Shown here one piece after another: positions 37,359 through 44,979 of a DNA stretch of 64,000 nt (position 1 is the stretch's first letter; each line of letters opens with the position of its first letter). The translations under genes were made by a program, and so were the position numbers. The notes under the pieces are model-generated. The model made no database searches. It worked only from the letters and a program-made list of their open reading frames with translations, and had not been told where the DNA came from. Source of the DNA: Streptococcus porcinus (lineage in GTDB: Bacteria; Bacillota; Bacilli; Lactobacillales; Streptococcaceae); the NCBI RefSeq assembly GCF_901542335.1, contig NZ_LR594036.1, positions 1,550,001 through 1,614,000 on the forward strand, written 5' to 3'.

Positions 37359-38681
37359 CTAATTACCGAGTTTAGGATTTTTATTATCAGGATAGGCAAA
37401 CTTCATATTATCCGCTTTTTGCTGTGATACAGAAAATATTCTATAATTCCAAGTATCTCTTTTACCATAATAAGTAATTCCTGATAATGGAGTGTTTTGT
37501 TCAATAACAAGAACTGAACCATCTTGGAAAACATGACATACGATTCCTGTATGACCTGGTGCTGAGATACCCGTAGAAAAAATTGCTCCTGCCTTAGCTT
37601 TGTGTTTAACATCATTCCCAAACTTTCTGGCCCAGGCATAAGCTTGTTGCCAACCATCCGCTACAGTAATGCCACTTCCTCCCCAAATTTTATTACCTAG
37701 ACTCTCAGTTAAATCAACACATTGTCCTGAGTGTTCAACCCAGCCTGCTCCGCCACCATAATTAAGTCCAAGTTTTGTTGGATCAATAGCATATTTTTTT
37801 AAACTAGCTGGTAGTTCATCAGGTTTATAACCCCATGCTTTAGCATCTGAAGATACTAAGCCCGTTCCGTCGCTAGCAGACTCTGTACTACTCTCTTCAT
37901 TACATTCTTGATCAACTTCATTAACAGTAGAAATAGAATCTTCACTTGACGTTTGACTTGATGGTTTATCTAACTTATTTATATCTACTGGTTTCTCACC
38001 ATATTCCGCAATGGCCTTTTCATCTAACCATTTATATTTCTTTCCTAAAGAATTATAGATCTCAATGAGTTTGACTTTATAACTTGGATCAGTTGCCCAT
38101 CCACCATCTGCAATCGCACTTAGAGTGCTGACACCATCAATATTATTAATTGCTTTATTGTAGAGAGATTGACGGCTCATAAATTCAGCTTTACCGACTA
38201 TTCCTGCATCAAAATCTCTAAACCAAGTATATCCCCCTCCAGTATTGTCTCCAACACTAGTTCCAGGTCCACTACTTTTAACAGCATCAGATCCAAAAAG
38301 TTCAATTGTCTTAGTATATGAACTCACTCCAGACCATTTAACACCACCCATATTATGAGCTTGTGCAAATGAAGGAACACTTAATGAAAATGAGACTTCA
38401 ATCATCGTTTGAGCAATTGATGCTGAAGGTAAAAATCCTCCTACCTTCCAGGACTTAATATAAGCATCTTGATGTTCTTTTACAAACGAATCTATCGAAG
38501 TATTAGCTGAAGAGACAGAACCGTTTGAAGGGGCTGTAACAGCTGTTTCAGGCGTACAATCACTTTTAGGCTTATTGGATATTGCCCCTGTTAATGCAGC
38601 TCCTAACATCACTATGACGACAATAACTGAGAAAATGACAGAGAGTACAAGAAAAAGTTTAAACTGACTAACTTTTTTCAC
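37359..38681 (-). CDS. VirB1-like cell-wall hydrolase with glucosaminidase-like and CHAP domains
   Basis: A 440-residue secreted or membrane-anchored enzyme. One membrane helix at about 10-32. Residues about 65-220 resemble glucosaminidase domains (SIAQTMIEVSFSLSVPSFAQAHNMGGVKW). A Ser/Glu-rich linker follows. The C-terminal CHAP domain has the catalytic Cys in HSGQCVDLTESL and His in GHTGIVCHVFQDGSVLVIEQN. It opens the peptidoglycan for the conjugation channel, as VirB1/PrgK-type hydrolases do (known). It lies within the virB4 operon. Confidence 0.85.
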   Translation of the reverse strand: MKKVSQFKLFLVLSVIFSVIVVIVMLGAALTGAISNKPKSDCTPETAVTAPSNGSVSSANTSIDSFVKEHQDAYIKSWKVGGFLPSASIAQTMIEVSFSLSVPSFAQAHNMGGVKWSGVSSYTKTIELFGSDAVKSSGPGTSVGDNTGGGYTWFRDFDAGIVGKAEFMSRQSLYNKAINNIDGVSTLSAIADGGWATDPSYKVKLIEIYNSLGKKYKWLDEKAIAEYGEKPVDINKLDKPSSQTSSEDSISTVNEVDQECNEESSTESASDGTGLVSSDAKAWGYKPDELPASLKKYAIDPTKLGLNYGGGAGWVEHSGQCVDLTESLGNKIWGGSGITVADGWQQAYAWARKFGNDVKHKAKAGAIFSTGISAPGHTGIVCHVFQDGSVLVIEQNTPLSGITYYGKRDTWNYRIFSVSQQKADNMKFAYPDNKNPKLGN

Positions 38682-38695
38682 TTACTACCTCTCTT

Positions 38696-38962
38696 CTACC
38701 AAAGTCCGAGGACAGTTCTTAAAATAGCATAAAATATTAAGAAGATAATCACCCAAATACCTAACTTTTTTAAGCTCTGAAGAAACTCAATGTCACGTTG
38801 TCGCTGAGCCTCTAACCTTTTAGGATCAGAATCTCCTTCAGAAGAAAAGTACTCACGTTCTTGTTTAGCACGTATTTTTCGGATTAGAATATATTCCTTA
38901 ACCGCTTGTTTTTTTCTCTCGAAGTAGCCTAACTTGTAATCATTTAAATTTTGATTTTTCAT
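38696..38962 (-). CDS. Small tail-anchored protein of the virB4 operon
   Basis: An 88-residue protein with a charged helical N-terminus (YFERKKQAVKEYILIRKIRAKQEREY) and one C-terminal membrane helix (LGIWVIIFLIFYAILRTVLGLW). No family recognised. It is between virB4 and the hydrolase gene with short gaps, so it probably belongs to the channel. Confidence 0.65.
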   Translation of the reverse strand: MKNQNLNDYKLGYFERKKQAVKEYILIRKIRAKQEREYFSSEGDSDPKRLEAQRQRDIEFLQSLKKLGIWVIIFLIFYAILRTVLGLW

Positions 38963-38974
38963 GTTTTTTCTCCA

Positions 38975-40924
38975 CTATTCTATTCCACCATAACGTACAT
39001 TTTCACTCTGAAGTAGCTGTTGATTAAAAACAATATTACCGACACCTGCGATATTCATAAAAAGTTGACCACGAGATAATCTAGGTAATGTCTCCAATTC
39101 TGATTGATTCATTGATCCTGCTAAAGCATTTGCTAGTAAAGGAATACTCGTTTCGTCGGTTTGAGCAAAAACACGATACTGCATCAATCCGAATATTCGC
39201 TTCACAGCTAAAATGTAGGGGTCTTTATGGGAACCTGCCCCTTCTTCAAACAACAATCCTTGCAAAGAATTAACAGATAGTACAACGCCTGCATAGTTAT
39301 CCCCCATTGAGTCGATGATATCAGCAAGTAAGGTAACACTACTTTCAAACTTTGGATTGATAAGTGTTTGGGCATCACTGATATTAACGATATAATGCAA
39401 CATATCCATTTCAGAAAGAGATGGATTTTCTCGTCGAAGTTGTTGACATTTTTTACTGTTATTTAAAATATCAGCTGAAACAAGTGATAAAACAGATAAT
39501 ATCTGAGCGTTAAGGAGATTTGGGGAAGATTTTAGACCCGCAAAATTAAAAGTAACGACCTGTTCTGAAGAGATGTCTTTGAATTCAGTCGTTCCTTCAA
39601 ACATATCTCCATTAGAGGTGATTAGTTCATCAAAAGTATTATAAATACGGTTAATAGCTTTTAGCTCAATTTTATTTGGAGTTTTCTGTCTCTCCAGGCG
39701 TCCTTTCCAATCTGCTAAATAAAGAACCAAATCTGAAATAATTGGATATTCTTCCCTGTTTAATTTTGTTGCTCTTAACTCATGTTTATGTAGAGTAGGA
39801 TTTCTAAACCATAAATCATTCTCAATATAAAATTCATTGAGTACTCGACCAAAGGTTGTTAAATCGTCGCTAGTGATATCTTCATTCAAAAGTTTTAGGA
39901 AGTTTTTTAACTTTTGAATATGAAGTTTATAAGATTTCTCTTCATCAACATCTATTCCGTTTTGTTCTGTTACTGTAGGAAAAATCTGTAAGATATTAAT
40001 CCTATTATTACCACCTGAAAGGTCTAACACTTGGCCAAATTGTTGATTGGTCTGATTTGTAAAACTTCCGTTTGCATCAAAATTACGAATAAAATTTCCT
40101 TTAGCATAAAGGGCATCTGTATGCTTTAAGAGAAATGTTCTTTGCCCCATTTTCGGATTTCCGGACAAAAGCATAAAAGAACGTGTCCGTCGATCATCTC
40201 TTTCAAGAAAATTGTAATTAACAGCACCTCCAGTGGGCGTCCAGCCCATGTAAGAGCCTCTTTCATCTTCCAGTTTAGTATGATTGAAGAAATACCCTCC
40301 TGCTAGATCATGAGCTCTTATGGGCATTCCACGTCGATGGTTTAACTGGTCAACTTGATACTCTGCAGGTATGAAAGTAGAATGATACTCAAAATCTAAT
40401 TCACCTGAAAGAATTGTTGATTTATAGCTTGATGTTTTATCCTTAATTTCATCAACTTTTTTGAACAATTGCTCTTTGGTCGATGCAGAGACAAAGACTC
40501 GAATATAGAAGCCAAGCATCGTAATATTTTTTTTGGTAATATCTCTATTTAATTCTTGGAGATCCTGAATTTCATCAAGTTCTTTTTGGTTAGCAGTAAT
40601 TTTACTATTACCTGTTATACGTGTAGACTTCTCCTCGATTGAGTCAGCAATAACACTTTTTAGAACTGAATTATTTTCCCGATAACTAGCTAAGAAAGCC
40701 CTAGTTCCTGGTATTTGTAATAAGTCAGATAGCCAAAATCGATCTAAATCTTTGGAAGGATATTCATAGTAGTGAAGTACTGTATGGTAGCCATCTCCGC
40801 TCGTCCAATAACGATCATGCTTTTCAAAATCAACGTTGCCTTGTGGCTGTATTTTACTAATAAATTCCAAGTCATAGCCGTCTGCTCTCAATTGACGTTG
40901 CTTTTTCTTTGATAAATCTGGCAT
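38975..40924 (-). CDS. VirB4/TraE-like conjugation ATPase with altered Walker motifs
   Basis: A 649-residue VirB4-like protein that would power pilus or substrate transfer at the membrane. The N-terminal part matches VirB4 (GFYIRVFVSASTKEQLFKKVDEI) and the rest is the ATPase core with LLSGNPKMGQRTFLLKHTD around residues 252-270. The P-loop reads G255-N-P-K-M-G-Q261-R, so the usual GK[S/T] is replaced by G-Q-R. The Walker B region reads IVNISDAQTL where VirB4 has a DE pair. ATPase activity is therefore doubtful. Its amino-terminal domain appears to be encoded partly by the next upstream gene. Confidence 0.8.
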   Translation of the reverse strand: MPDLSKKKQRQLRADGYDLEFISKIQPQGNVDFEKHDRYWTSGDGYHTVLHYYEYPSKDLDRFWLSDLLQIPGTRAFLASYRENNSVLKSVIADSIEEKSTRITGNSKITANQKELDEIQDLQELNRDITKKNITMLGFYIRVFVSASTKEQLFKKVDEIKDKTSSYKSTILSGELDFEYHSTFIPAEYQVDQLNHRRGMPIRAHDLAGGYFFNHTKLEDERGSYMGWTPTGGAVNYNFLERDDRRTRSFMLLSGNPKMGQRTFLLKHTDALYAKGNFIRNFDANGSFTNQTNQQFGQVLDLSGGNNRINILQIFPTVTEQNGIDVDEEKSYKLHIQKLKNFLKLLNEDITSDDLTTFGRVLNEFYIENDLWFRNPTLHKHELRATKLNREEYPIISDLVLYLADWKGRLERQKTPNKIELKAINRIYNTFDELITSNGDMFEGTTEFKDISSEQVVTFNFAGLKSSPNLLNAQILSVLSLVSADILNNSKKCQQLRRENPSLSEMDMLHYIVNISDAQTLINPKFESSVTLLADIIDSMGDNYAGVVLSVNSLQGLLFEEGAGSHKDPYILAVKRIFGLMQYRVFAQTDETSIPLLANALAGSMNQSELETLPRLSRGQLFMNIAGVGNIVFNQQLLQSENVRYGGIE

Positions 40925-40932
40925 ATTATCTC

Positions 40933-41580
40933 CTAAATTTTTTCATTCATATTGTTATATTGCTTAAGAATTTGTTCTTTTTTACGCCTTGAAATCTTTT
41001 GCGGGACAAAATCATTATTACCATAGCTTTGAGCCTTTCTTACAAGGTCGTCCAATTCTGTGGTTGTTGGCGCAAAAAGCCAGAGAATGAACTCAGCATT
41101 ATAGATCTCTTTTTGAATATTTTCTTCAGTTTGAATACTACCCAATAAACGTGCTTCTCTATCATCTAATTGATTATAATAACGACTTCCAATCTCAGCT
41201 AAAGATTTCTTTTCTCGTACGATTGACAGCCAACGTTTCATATCAGCAATCTGACTATCAGTGTTGGTTGGTAATGTGGTTGTCTCAATTTGGATATTAC
41301 TATTAAAATCTGTGAGCCATTTTTCAAAATTATAAATGGTTCGTAAGATTTCATTATGGCTTAGTGAACCCAAGTCTTTTCCTGGTATTTCTAACAACTG
41401 AAGATAACCATAATCTACAAGTGAGATATGTTCATCCTTCGTATTTAGAATAGATTTTACATCAAGTAATTCAACACTTGACGTCAGATCAAAAAAGTCT
41501 TGATTATATAACTTCTTCTTTTCTTTTGAAATACGAAGTGTGCTACTGGGGATTACTGTTTCTTTTCGTTTAAATGCCAT
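40933..41580 (-). CDS. TrsD/TraD-like conjugation protein
   Basis: A 215-residue cytoplasmic protein that resembles the N-terminal domain of VirB4-type proteins of Gram-positive plasmids (VDYGYLQLLEIPGKDLGSLSHNEIL, IQIETTTLP, WLSIVREKKSLAEIGSRYYNQL). It is encoded eight bases before virB4, so the VirB4 function seems split over two genes, as in TrsD-TrsE systems. Assignment is by pattern and context. Confidence 0.65.
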   Translation of the reverse strand: MAFKRKETVIPSSTLRISKEKKKLYNQDFFDLTSSVELLDVKSILNTKDEHISLVDYGYLQLLEIPGKDLGSLSHNEILRTIYNFEKWLTDFNSNIQIETTTLPTNTDSQIADMKRWLSIVREKKSLAEIGSRYYNQLDDREARLLGSIQTEENIQKEIYNAEFILWLFAPTTTELDDLVRKAQSYGNNDFVPQKISRRKKEQILKQYNNMNEKI

Positions 41581-41582
41581 TA

Positions 41583-41885
41583 TTAGTTTCCTCCATATTT
41601 AGGATTAATACTGATATATCGTCTTCTTTTTCTGCGAAAATAAAGATACATACATTGCCAGTTCCTCTTGCCACCATTGTTAGGCAAGACCAAAAACAAA
41701 GTGATTATGGGAGTCAATATAATAAAAGCGAACATCTGAAGCCACATATCCGTCGGAAATATTTTTGGCGCTATAGTTATTCCAATTAGAGCTGAACCAC
41801 CAATTAATACGATATCTGAAATAAACAAACCAATGATCTTTACCTTAGCGTAGATATCTCTTGGAACACCATACTTTTCATTCAT
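41583..41885 (-). CDS. VirB3/TrsC-like small membrane protein
   Basis: A 100-residue protein with two membrane helices in the middle (about 20-70) and a basic C-terminus (FRRKRRRYISINPKY). The N-terminal YGVPRDIYAKVKI is typical of the small proteins encoded just before TrsD/VirB4 in Gram-positive conjugation loci (VirB3 position). First gene of the operon whose promoter is at 41916-41951; ribosome site AAAGGAG. Confidence 0.72.
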   Translation of the reverse strand: MNEKYGVPRDIYAKVKIIGLFISDIVLIGGSALIGITIAPKIFPTDMWLQMFAFIILTPIITLFLVLPNNGGKRNWQCMYLYFRRKRRRYISINPKYGGN

Positions 41886-41915
41886 ATGTTTTTTCTCCTT
41901 TATGTTAGTAAATCT

Positions 41916-41951
41916 ATTCTATGATATAGATTGTAGGACCGCATTAAAGGG
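41916..41951 (-). promoter_or_regulatory. Element-specific promoter A (virB3-virB4 operon)
   Basis: On the minus strand the box CCCTTTAATGC (41941-41951), 19 bases, then TAGAAT (41916-41921). It is one of four with identical box and spacing. The start codon of the first gene is 31 bases on. Confidence 0.7.
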
Positions 41952-41966
41952 TAAGTTGACATAAAA

Positions 41967-41989
41967 AAGAGTCCCCTAAAGGGACTCTT
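41967..41989 (-). terminator. Terminator after the BRCT gene
   Basis: AAGAGTCCC (41967-41975) pairs with GGGACTCTT (41981-41989); T-run on the minus strand. The stem overlaps the last codons of the BRCT gene and lies just in front of promoter A. Confidence 0.85.
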
Positions 41990-42254
41990 GAAAAAATGTA
42001 AAGAAGTCTTCTTCACCAATAAAAGTAATGTTCTGACCACTATTGATTAACATTTCTGCTTTTTCATATTTTTTTGAGTAGTGATCTAATTCAAAAAGTG
42101 TCAATTGTCTGTGGCCAATTATTAATACATCTGTCTGAGAAGAAACATAGTTTTGATAGGTTCCACCTTTCACTTTAATGAATTCAATAACTTCTGACCT
42201 TTCTAAGGGTCTGAGGCTCCCAGTTATTGCCACTACTTTTCCTTGAAAATCCAT
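41976..42254 (-). CDS. Single BRCT-domain protein
   Basis: A 92-residue protein that is almost exactly one BRCT domain: FQGKVVAITGSLRPLERSEVIEFIKVKGGTY (with the GS/T turn and glycine pair), VSSQTDVLIIG and KYEKAEML, then I-x-F-I-x-E-x-x-F. BRCT domains bind phosphopeptides or DNA ends and occur in NAD ligases. As a lone protein in a transfer operon, directly behind the VirB6-like gene, its partner is unknown. The short hairpin overlaps its stop. Confidence 0.82.
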   Translation of the reverse strand: MDFQGKVVAITGSLRPLERSEVIEFIKVKGGTYQNYVSSQTDVLIIGHRQLTLFELDHYSKKYEKAEMLINSGQNITFIGEEDFFTFFQESL

Positions 42255-42263
42255 GATAATGAC

Positions 42264-44312
42264 CTACTCTTCCTCATCAATTTCCACTCCTTTTACACTA
42301 CTTGGTTGTTGCATTCTTTGAGCAGCCTGTTGACTTTGTTGTTGCATGTAATTCATTTGTTGTAAGGAACGCTTAATTTCAGAACCACTTGTAGACTGAT
42401 GAGATTGTTTCTGTTCGATTTTTGGTGCTTTTGGCGCTGTAGTATCCACTGAGTTACTTGTAATCTCTGAAGGGTCGCTAACACCCCCCGAAAGGAAAAA
42501 GTCTTCTCCATAATTATTATGACTCGGATTAAGTATAAACTCTCCACCAGTTAAACCAAAGTTTTCTGACTCCCAGCCAGGCTCAGGTACTGCAGCATCA
42601 TTTTTCAAAGCATTATAGGTCGAGCTATGAGCATCTTGTGCTTTCTGATCTAATGAATCCATTGCACCGCCGACTTTATCTCCAGCTTTATTACCCATAA
42701 GTGTCGCAAGATCAACAGCATTTGATACCCCACCTTTTACAGTATTGCCAAAGCCTTGATCTTTAATAGAGTCTGAGATGCCTTTTAATCCACCAGCAGT
42801 ATTCGCAAAACTATTAGCAACATGTTTACCAGCACTTGCAATAGCTCCTGGGGCTTGTGCAGCTAATGATGTTCCTCCTGTCGCAAGAGCCAAAGCCCCA
42901 GAGCCAAGAGCTCCAGCTCCTGTCGCAAAAGCATTTCCCATCATCATAGCACCTATCAATTGTTGTGCAGTCTCGTTATGACCAGTTGAAACCCCAAGCC
43001 AACGTTCAATCATAGTTACACCTTGCATTGCAGATAAAAATAAAGCAATATAGACAACACATGCAGCAATACATTGTTCCCACATATTGAGACCATCAAA
43101 GAAGCCACCAGAAAGTTTTGAAATACCTGTTACAGATAAGGTTGGGAGATCCCTACAAATTTCCAAAGTAATTCGCATAATGACGATTTCAAAGAAAATA
43201 CCTGCAAGACCTCCTCCTATTGTTCGCAATAATTCCTTGTATTTTTTTGTGTTGAGAGAACTATACCCTTGGATGGGAGATATAAGAGATTCAATAAAAA
43301 TATCAAAAACCGATTTGACAAACTTAATTGACATGACTATGAGTAATGAAATTAAGATAAGATATTGAGCTATCATTCCGATCCAATTAACCTTATAGCG
43401 AAGATAAACAGGTTCAAAGGCATTTAGCCCACCGACTACTCGATGAGTATTTATTGTTTCAACACCATCCTGATTTGTATTTAGTTTATGAAGGAAAAGT
43501 CCTTTCGTACCTTCCTTTTTCTTTTCCAAATCTTTTAATAACTGTTCATTAGATACTCCATACATTGCAGAAAAATCTATTTTAGTCGCAAAGTTTGTTG
43601 TATCTCTTTTTTTCGTATCATCCGTTATATTATTGACTGCAGTAGAACCTTCTTTTAATGGTTTAATAAAACCAAAACTATCCAACGGGAATAACTCTTT
43701 ATTAAAGTCATTGTCCATTAATACTTTGACATCAACCACATTATTTTTCATTGGTTGTATTGCTAAGGAGGAATAATTTTCTTTTGAGTCACCAGTTGAC
43801 ATTGTCTGAATTGATTGGGCATCTTGAGCGACTGTTTGAGAAATAGTCGTTAGGGCCAGAGGCAAAACAGCGGTCACAAGAGTTACTAATAAAAAATTAG
43901 TGATGACATGTTTATATTTTACTGGTTTTGAAAATACCCCCGTAATAGCACTAGCTACTAATATGAGCGTAAAAAGAGTTGTTCCCAAAACTTGAAATCC
44001 AAAAAATAATTTTCCAAAAAGAGTTGATTGATCTCCTAGATAGCCAAATAACCCAAATATCTTAAACATATTATTAAAGACATGCTCCAAACTTACACAG
44101 ATTAGGTATAAGGCCTTAACGATACCTCCTACAAGCTGCATGAGGTAAGCTAAAAATGCCGGAGTTGGTTCAAGATAGTTTCCCCAATATAAATAAAAAT
44201 CGGCTAGCTTTTTTCCGTTATCTCCGGTTATATTTCCATTTGTAGCGCCATTAAGATCCCAAAAATCTTTTGTGATACTTTTGACAACATCAGAATATGT
44301 ATTAAATTCCAA
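42264..44312 (-). CDS. VirB6/TrbL-like transfer channel membrane protein
   Basis: A 682-residue polytopic protein. Several hydrophobic helices lie between residues about 60 and 470, including a long one (TLILVASAITGVFSKP) and NYKVNWIGMIAQYLILISLLIVMSI. An Ala/Gly-rich region follows (about 470-560), then a polar tail rich in Gln. This layout is that of the VirB6-like mobilome membrane proteins (CD1107/EF1877 type). It forms the inner membrane part of the channel. First gene of the operon with the BRCT gene; promoter at 44342-44377. Confidence 0.78.
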   Translation of the reverse strand: MEFNTYSDVVKSITKDFWDLNGATNGNITGDNGKKLADFYLYWGNYLEPTPAFLAYLMQLVGGIVKALYLICVSLEHVFNNMFKIFGLFGYLGDQSTLFGKLFFGFQVLGTTLFTLILVASAITGVFSKPVKYKHVITNFLLVTLVTAVLPLALTTISQTVAQDAQSIQTMSTGDSKENYSSLAIQPMKNNVVDVKVLMDNDFNKELFPLDSFGFIKPLKEGSTAVNNITDDTKKRDTTNFATKIDFSAMYGVSNEQLLKDLEKKKEGTKGLFLHKLNTNQDGVETINTHRVVGGLNAFEPVYLRYKVNWIGMIAQYLILISLLIVMSIKFVKSVFDIFIESLISPIQGYSSLNTKKYKELLRTIGGGLAGIFFEIVIMRITLEICRDLPTLSVTGISKLSGGFFDGLNMWEQCIAACVVYIALFLSAMQGVTMIERWLGVSTGHNETAQQLIGAMMMGNAFATGAGALGSGALALATGGTSLAAQAPGAIASAGKHVANSFANTAGGLKGISDSIKDQGFGNTVKGGVSNAVDLATLMGNKAGDKVGGAMDSLDQKAQDAHSSTYNALKNDAAVPEPGWESENFGLTGGEFILNPSHNNYGEDFFLSGGVSDPSEITSNSVDTTAPKAPKIEQKQSHQSTSGSEIKRSLQQMNYMQQQSQQAAQRMQQPSSVKGVEIDEEE

Positions 44313-44341
44313 TAGTTACACCTGCTTTCCTTATTTTCATC

Positions 44342-44377
44342 ACTATAAGGGATAATTTGAATAGGTGCATTAAAGGG
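44342..44377 (-). promoter_or_regulatory. Element-specific promoter B (virB6-BRCT operon)
   Basis: On the minus strand CCCTTTAATGC (44367-44377), 19 bases, TATAGT (44342-44347). Same arrangement as promoters A, C and D. Confidence 0.7.
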
Positions 44378-44383
44378 TAAAAA

Positions 44384-44404
44384 AAGCCTCTACTGTAGAG
44401 GCTT
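44384..44404 (-). terminator. Terminator after the lipoprotein gene
   Basis: AAGCCTCTA (44384-44392) pairs with TAGAGGCTT (44396-44404); T-run on the minus strand. It lies directly before promoter B. Confidence 0.85.
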
Positions 44405-44411
44405 CAATTAT

Positions 44412-44888
44412 TTATTCTGATTTCCCAATAAAATTATAATATCCATCAGATGAATAGCCCGTTTCAAATTCCAAAATTTGAATCTTTTTACCACCTTCAG
44501 TTAATATTACGCAATACATTTGATCACCAACTTTCCCCCATATATTATCTTTTTGATAACCAACGTTGATAAAGAAGTGTTCTTTTCCCTTAGCTTTATC
44601 TTCATATATTGAAAGATATTTTTTGGGGACCTTTTTGTCAGGAACTATTTCATAATAAACCTTTTCGTCCCTATTAGAGTTTGAGACAGTTTTTTCAGAT
44701 TTATTAAAAGTTAAAGTATAAGTTCCTTCATCAAATGGATTATCATATCCTGAATGATTAGAAGTTCCGATATATTCTTTTTTTAATTCTGTTTTTTCAA
44801 CGTTTTCTGGAGTTTTTTGACCACAAGCTACTAAGAAGATACTGAGCACTGATATAATAGTTATCCCTAATATTTTTTTGAATTTCAT
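44412..44888 (-). CDS. Small lipoprotein of unknown function
   Basis: A 158-residue lipoprotein. The signal peptide ends in SIFLVACGQ with the lipidated cysteine near residue 22. The mature part is a beta-rich polar domain (EYIGTSNHSGYDNPFDEGTYTLTFNKSEKT, VILTEGGKKIQILEFETG) with no recognised family. It has its own strong promoter (44913-44941) and terminator, separate from the transfer operons. Surface lipoproteins of conjugative elements can act in exclusion; that is only a possibility here. Confidence 0.75.
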   Translation of the reverse strand: MKFKKILGITIISVLSIFLVACGQKTPENVEKTELKKEYIGTSNHSGYDNPFDEGTYTLTFNKSEKTVSNSNRDEKVYYEIVPDKKVPKKYLSIYEDKAKGKEHFFINVGYQKDNIWGKVGDQMYCVILTEGGKKIQILEFETGYSSDGYYNFIGKSE

Positions 44889-44912
44889 ATGGCTTCTCCT
44901 TTTATTAAGCCT

Positions 44913-44941
44913 ATTATAACAAATAACAGTTTTAAAAGCAA
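44913..44941 (-). promoter_or_regulatory. Promoter of the lipoprotein gene
   Basis: On the minus strand TTGCTT (44936-44941), 17 bases, TATAAT (44913-44918) with a TG before it. The palindrome at 44941-44974 abuts the -35. Confidence 0.75.
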
Positions 44942-44974
44942 TACATAAACATGTTTATATACATGTTTATGTAT
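44941..44974. repeat. Perfect 14-base inverted repeat containing two ACATGTTTATGT copies
   Basis: ATACATAAACATGT and its exact inverse ACATGTTTATGTAT are separated by six bases (TTATAT). Each arm holds the 12-base motif also found near parA. It lies between the virD4 stop and the lipoprotein promoter. It is a candidate ParB/operator site that may control the lipoprotein gene. Confidence 0.7.
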
Positions 44975-44979
44975 TTACT

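Noticed and set aside
42778..43368. Two plus-strand frames opposite the VirB6-like gene
   Set aside because: They lie in alanine-rich and hydrophobic coding sequence of the minus strand and lack ribosome sites.
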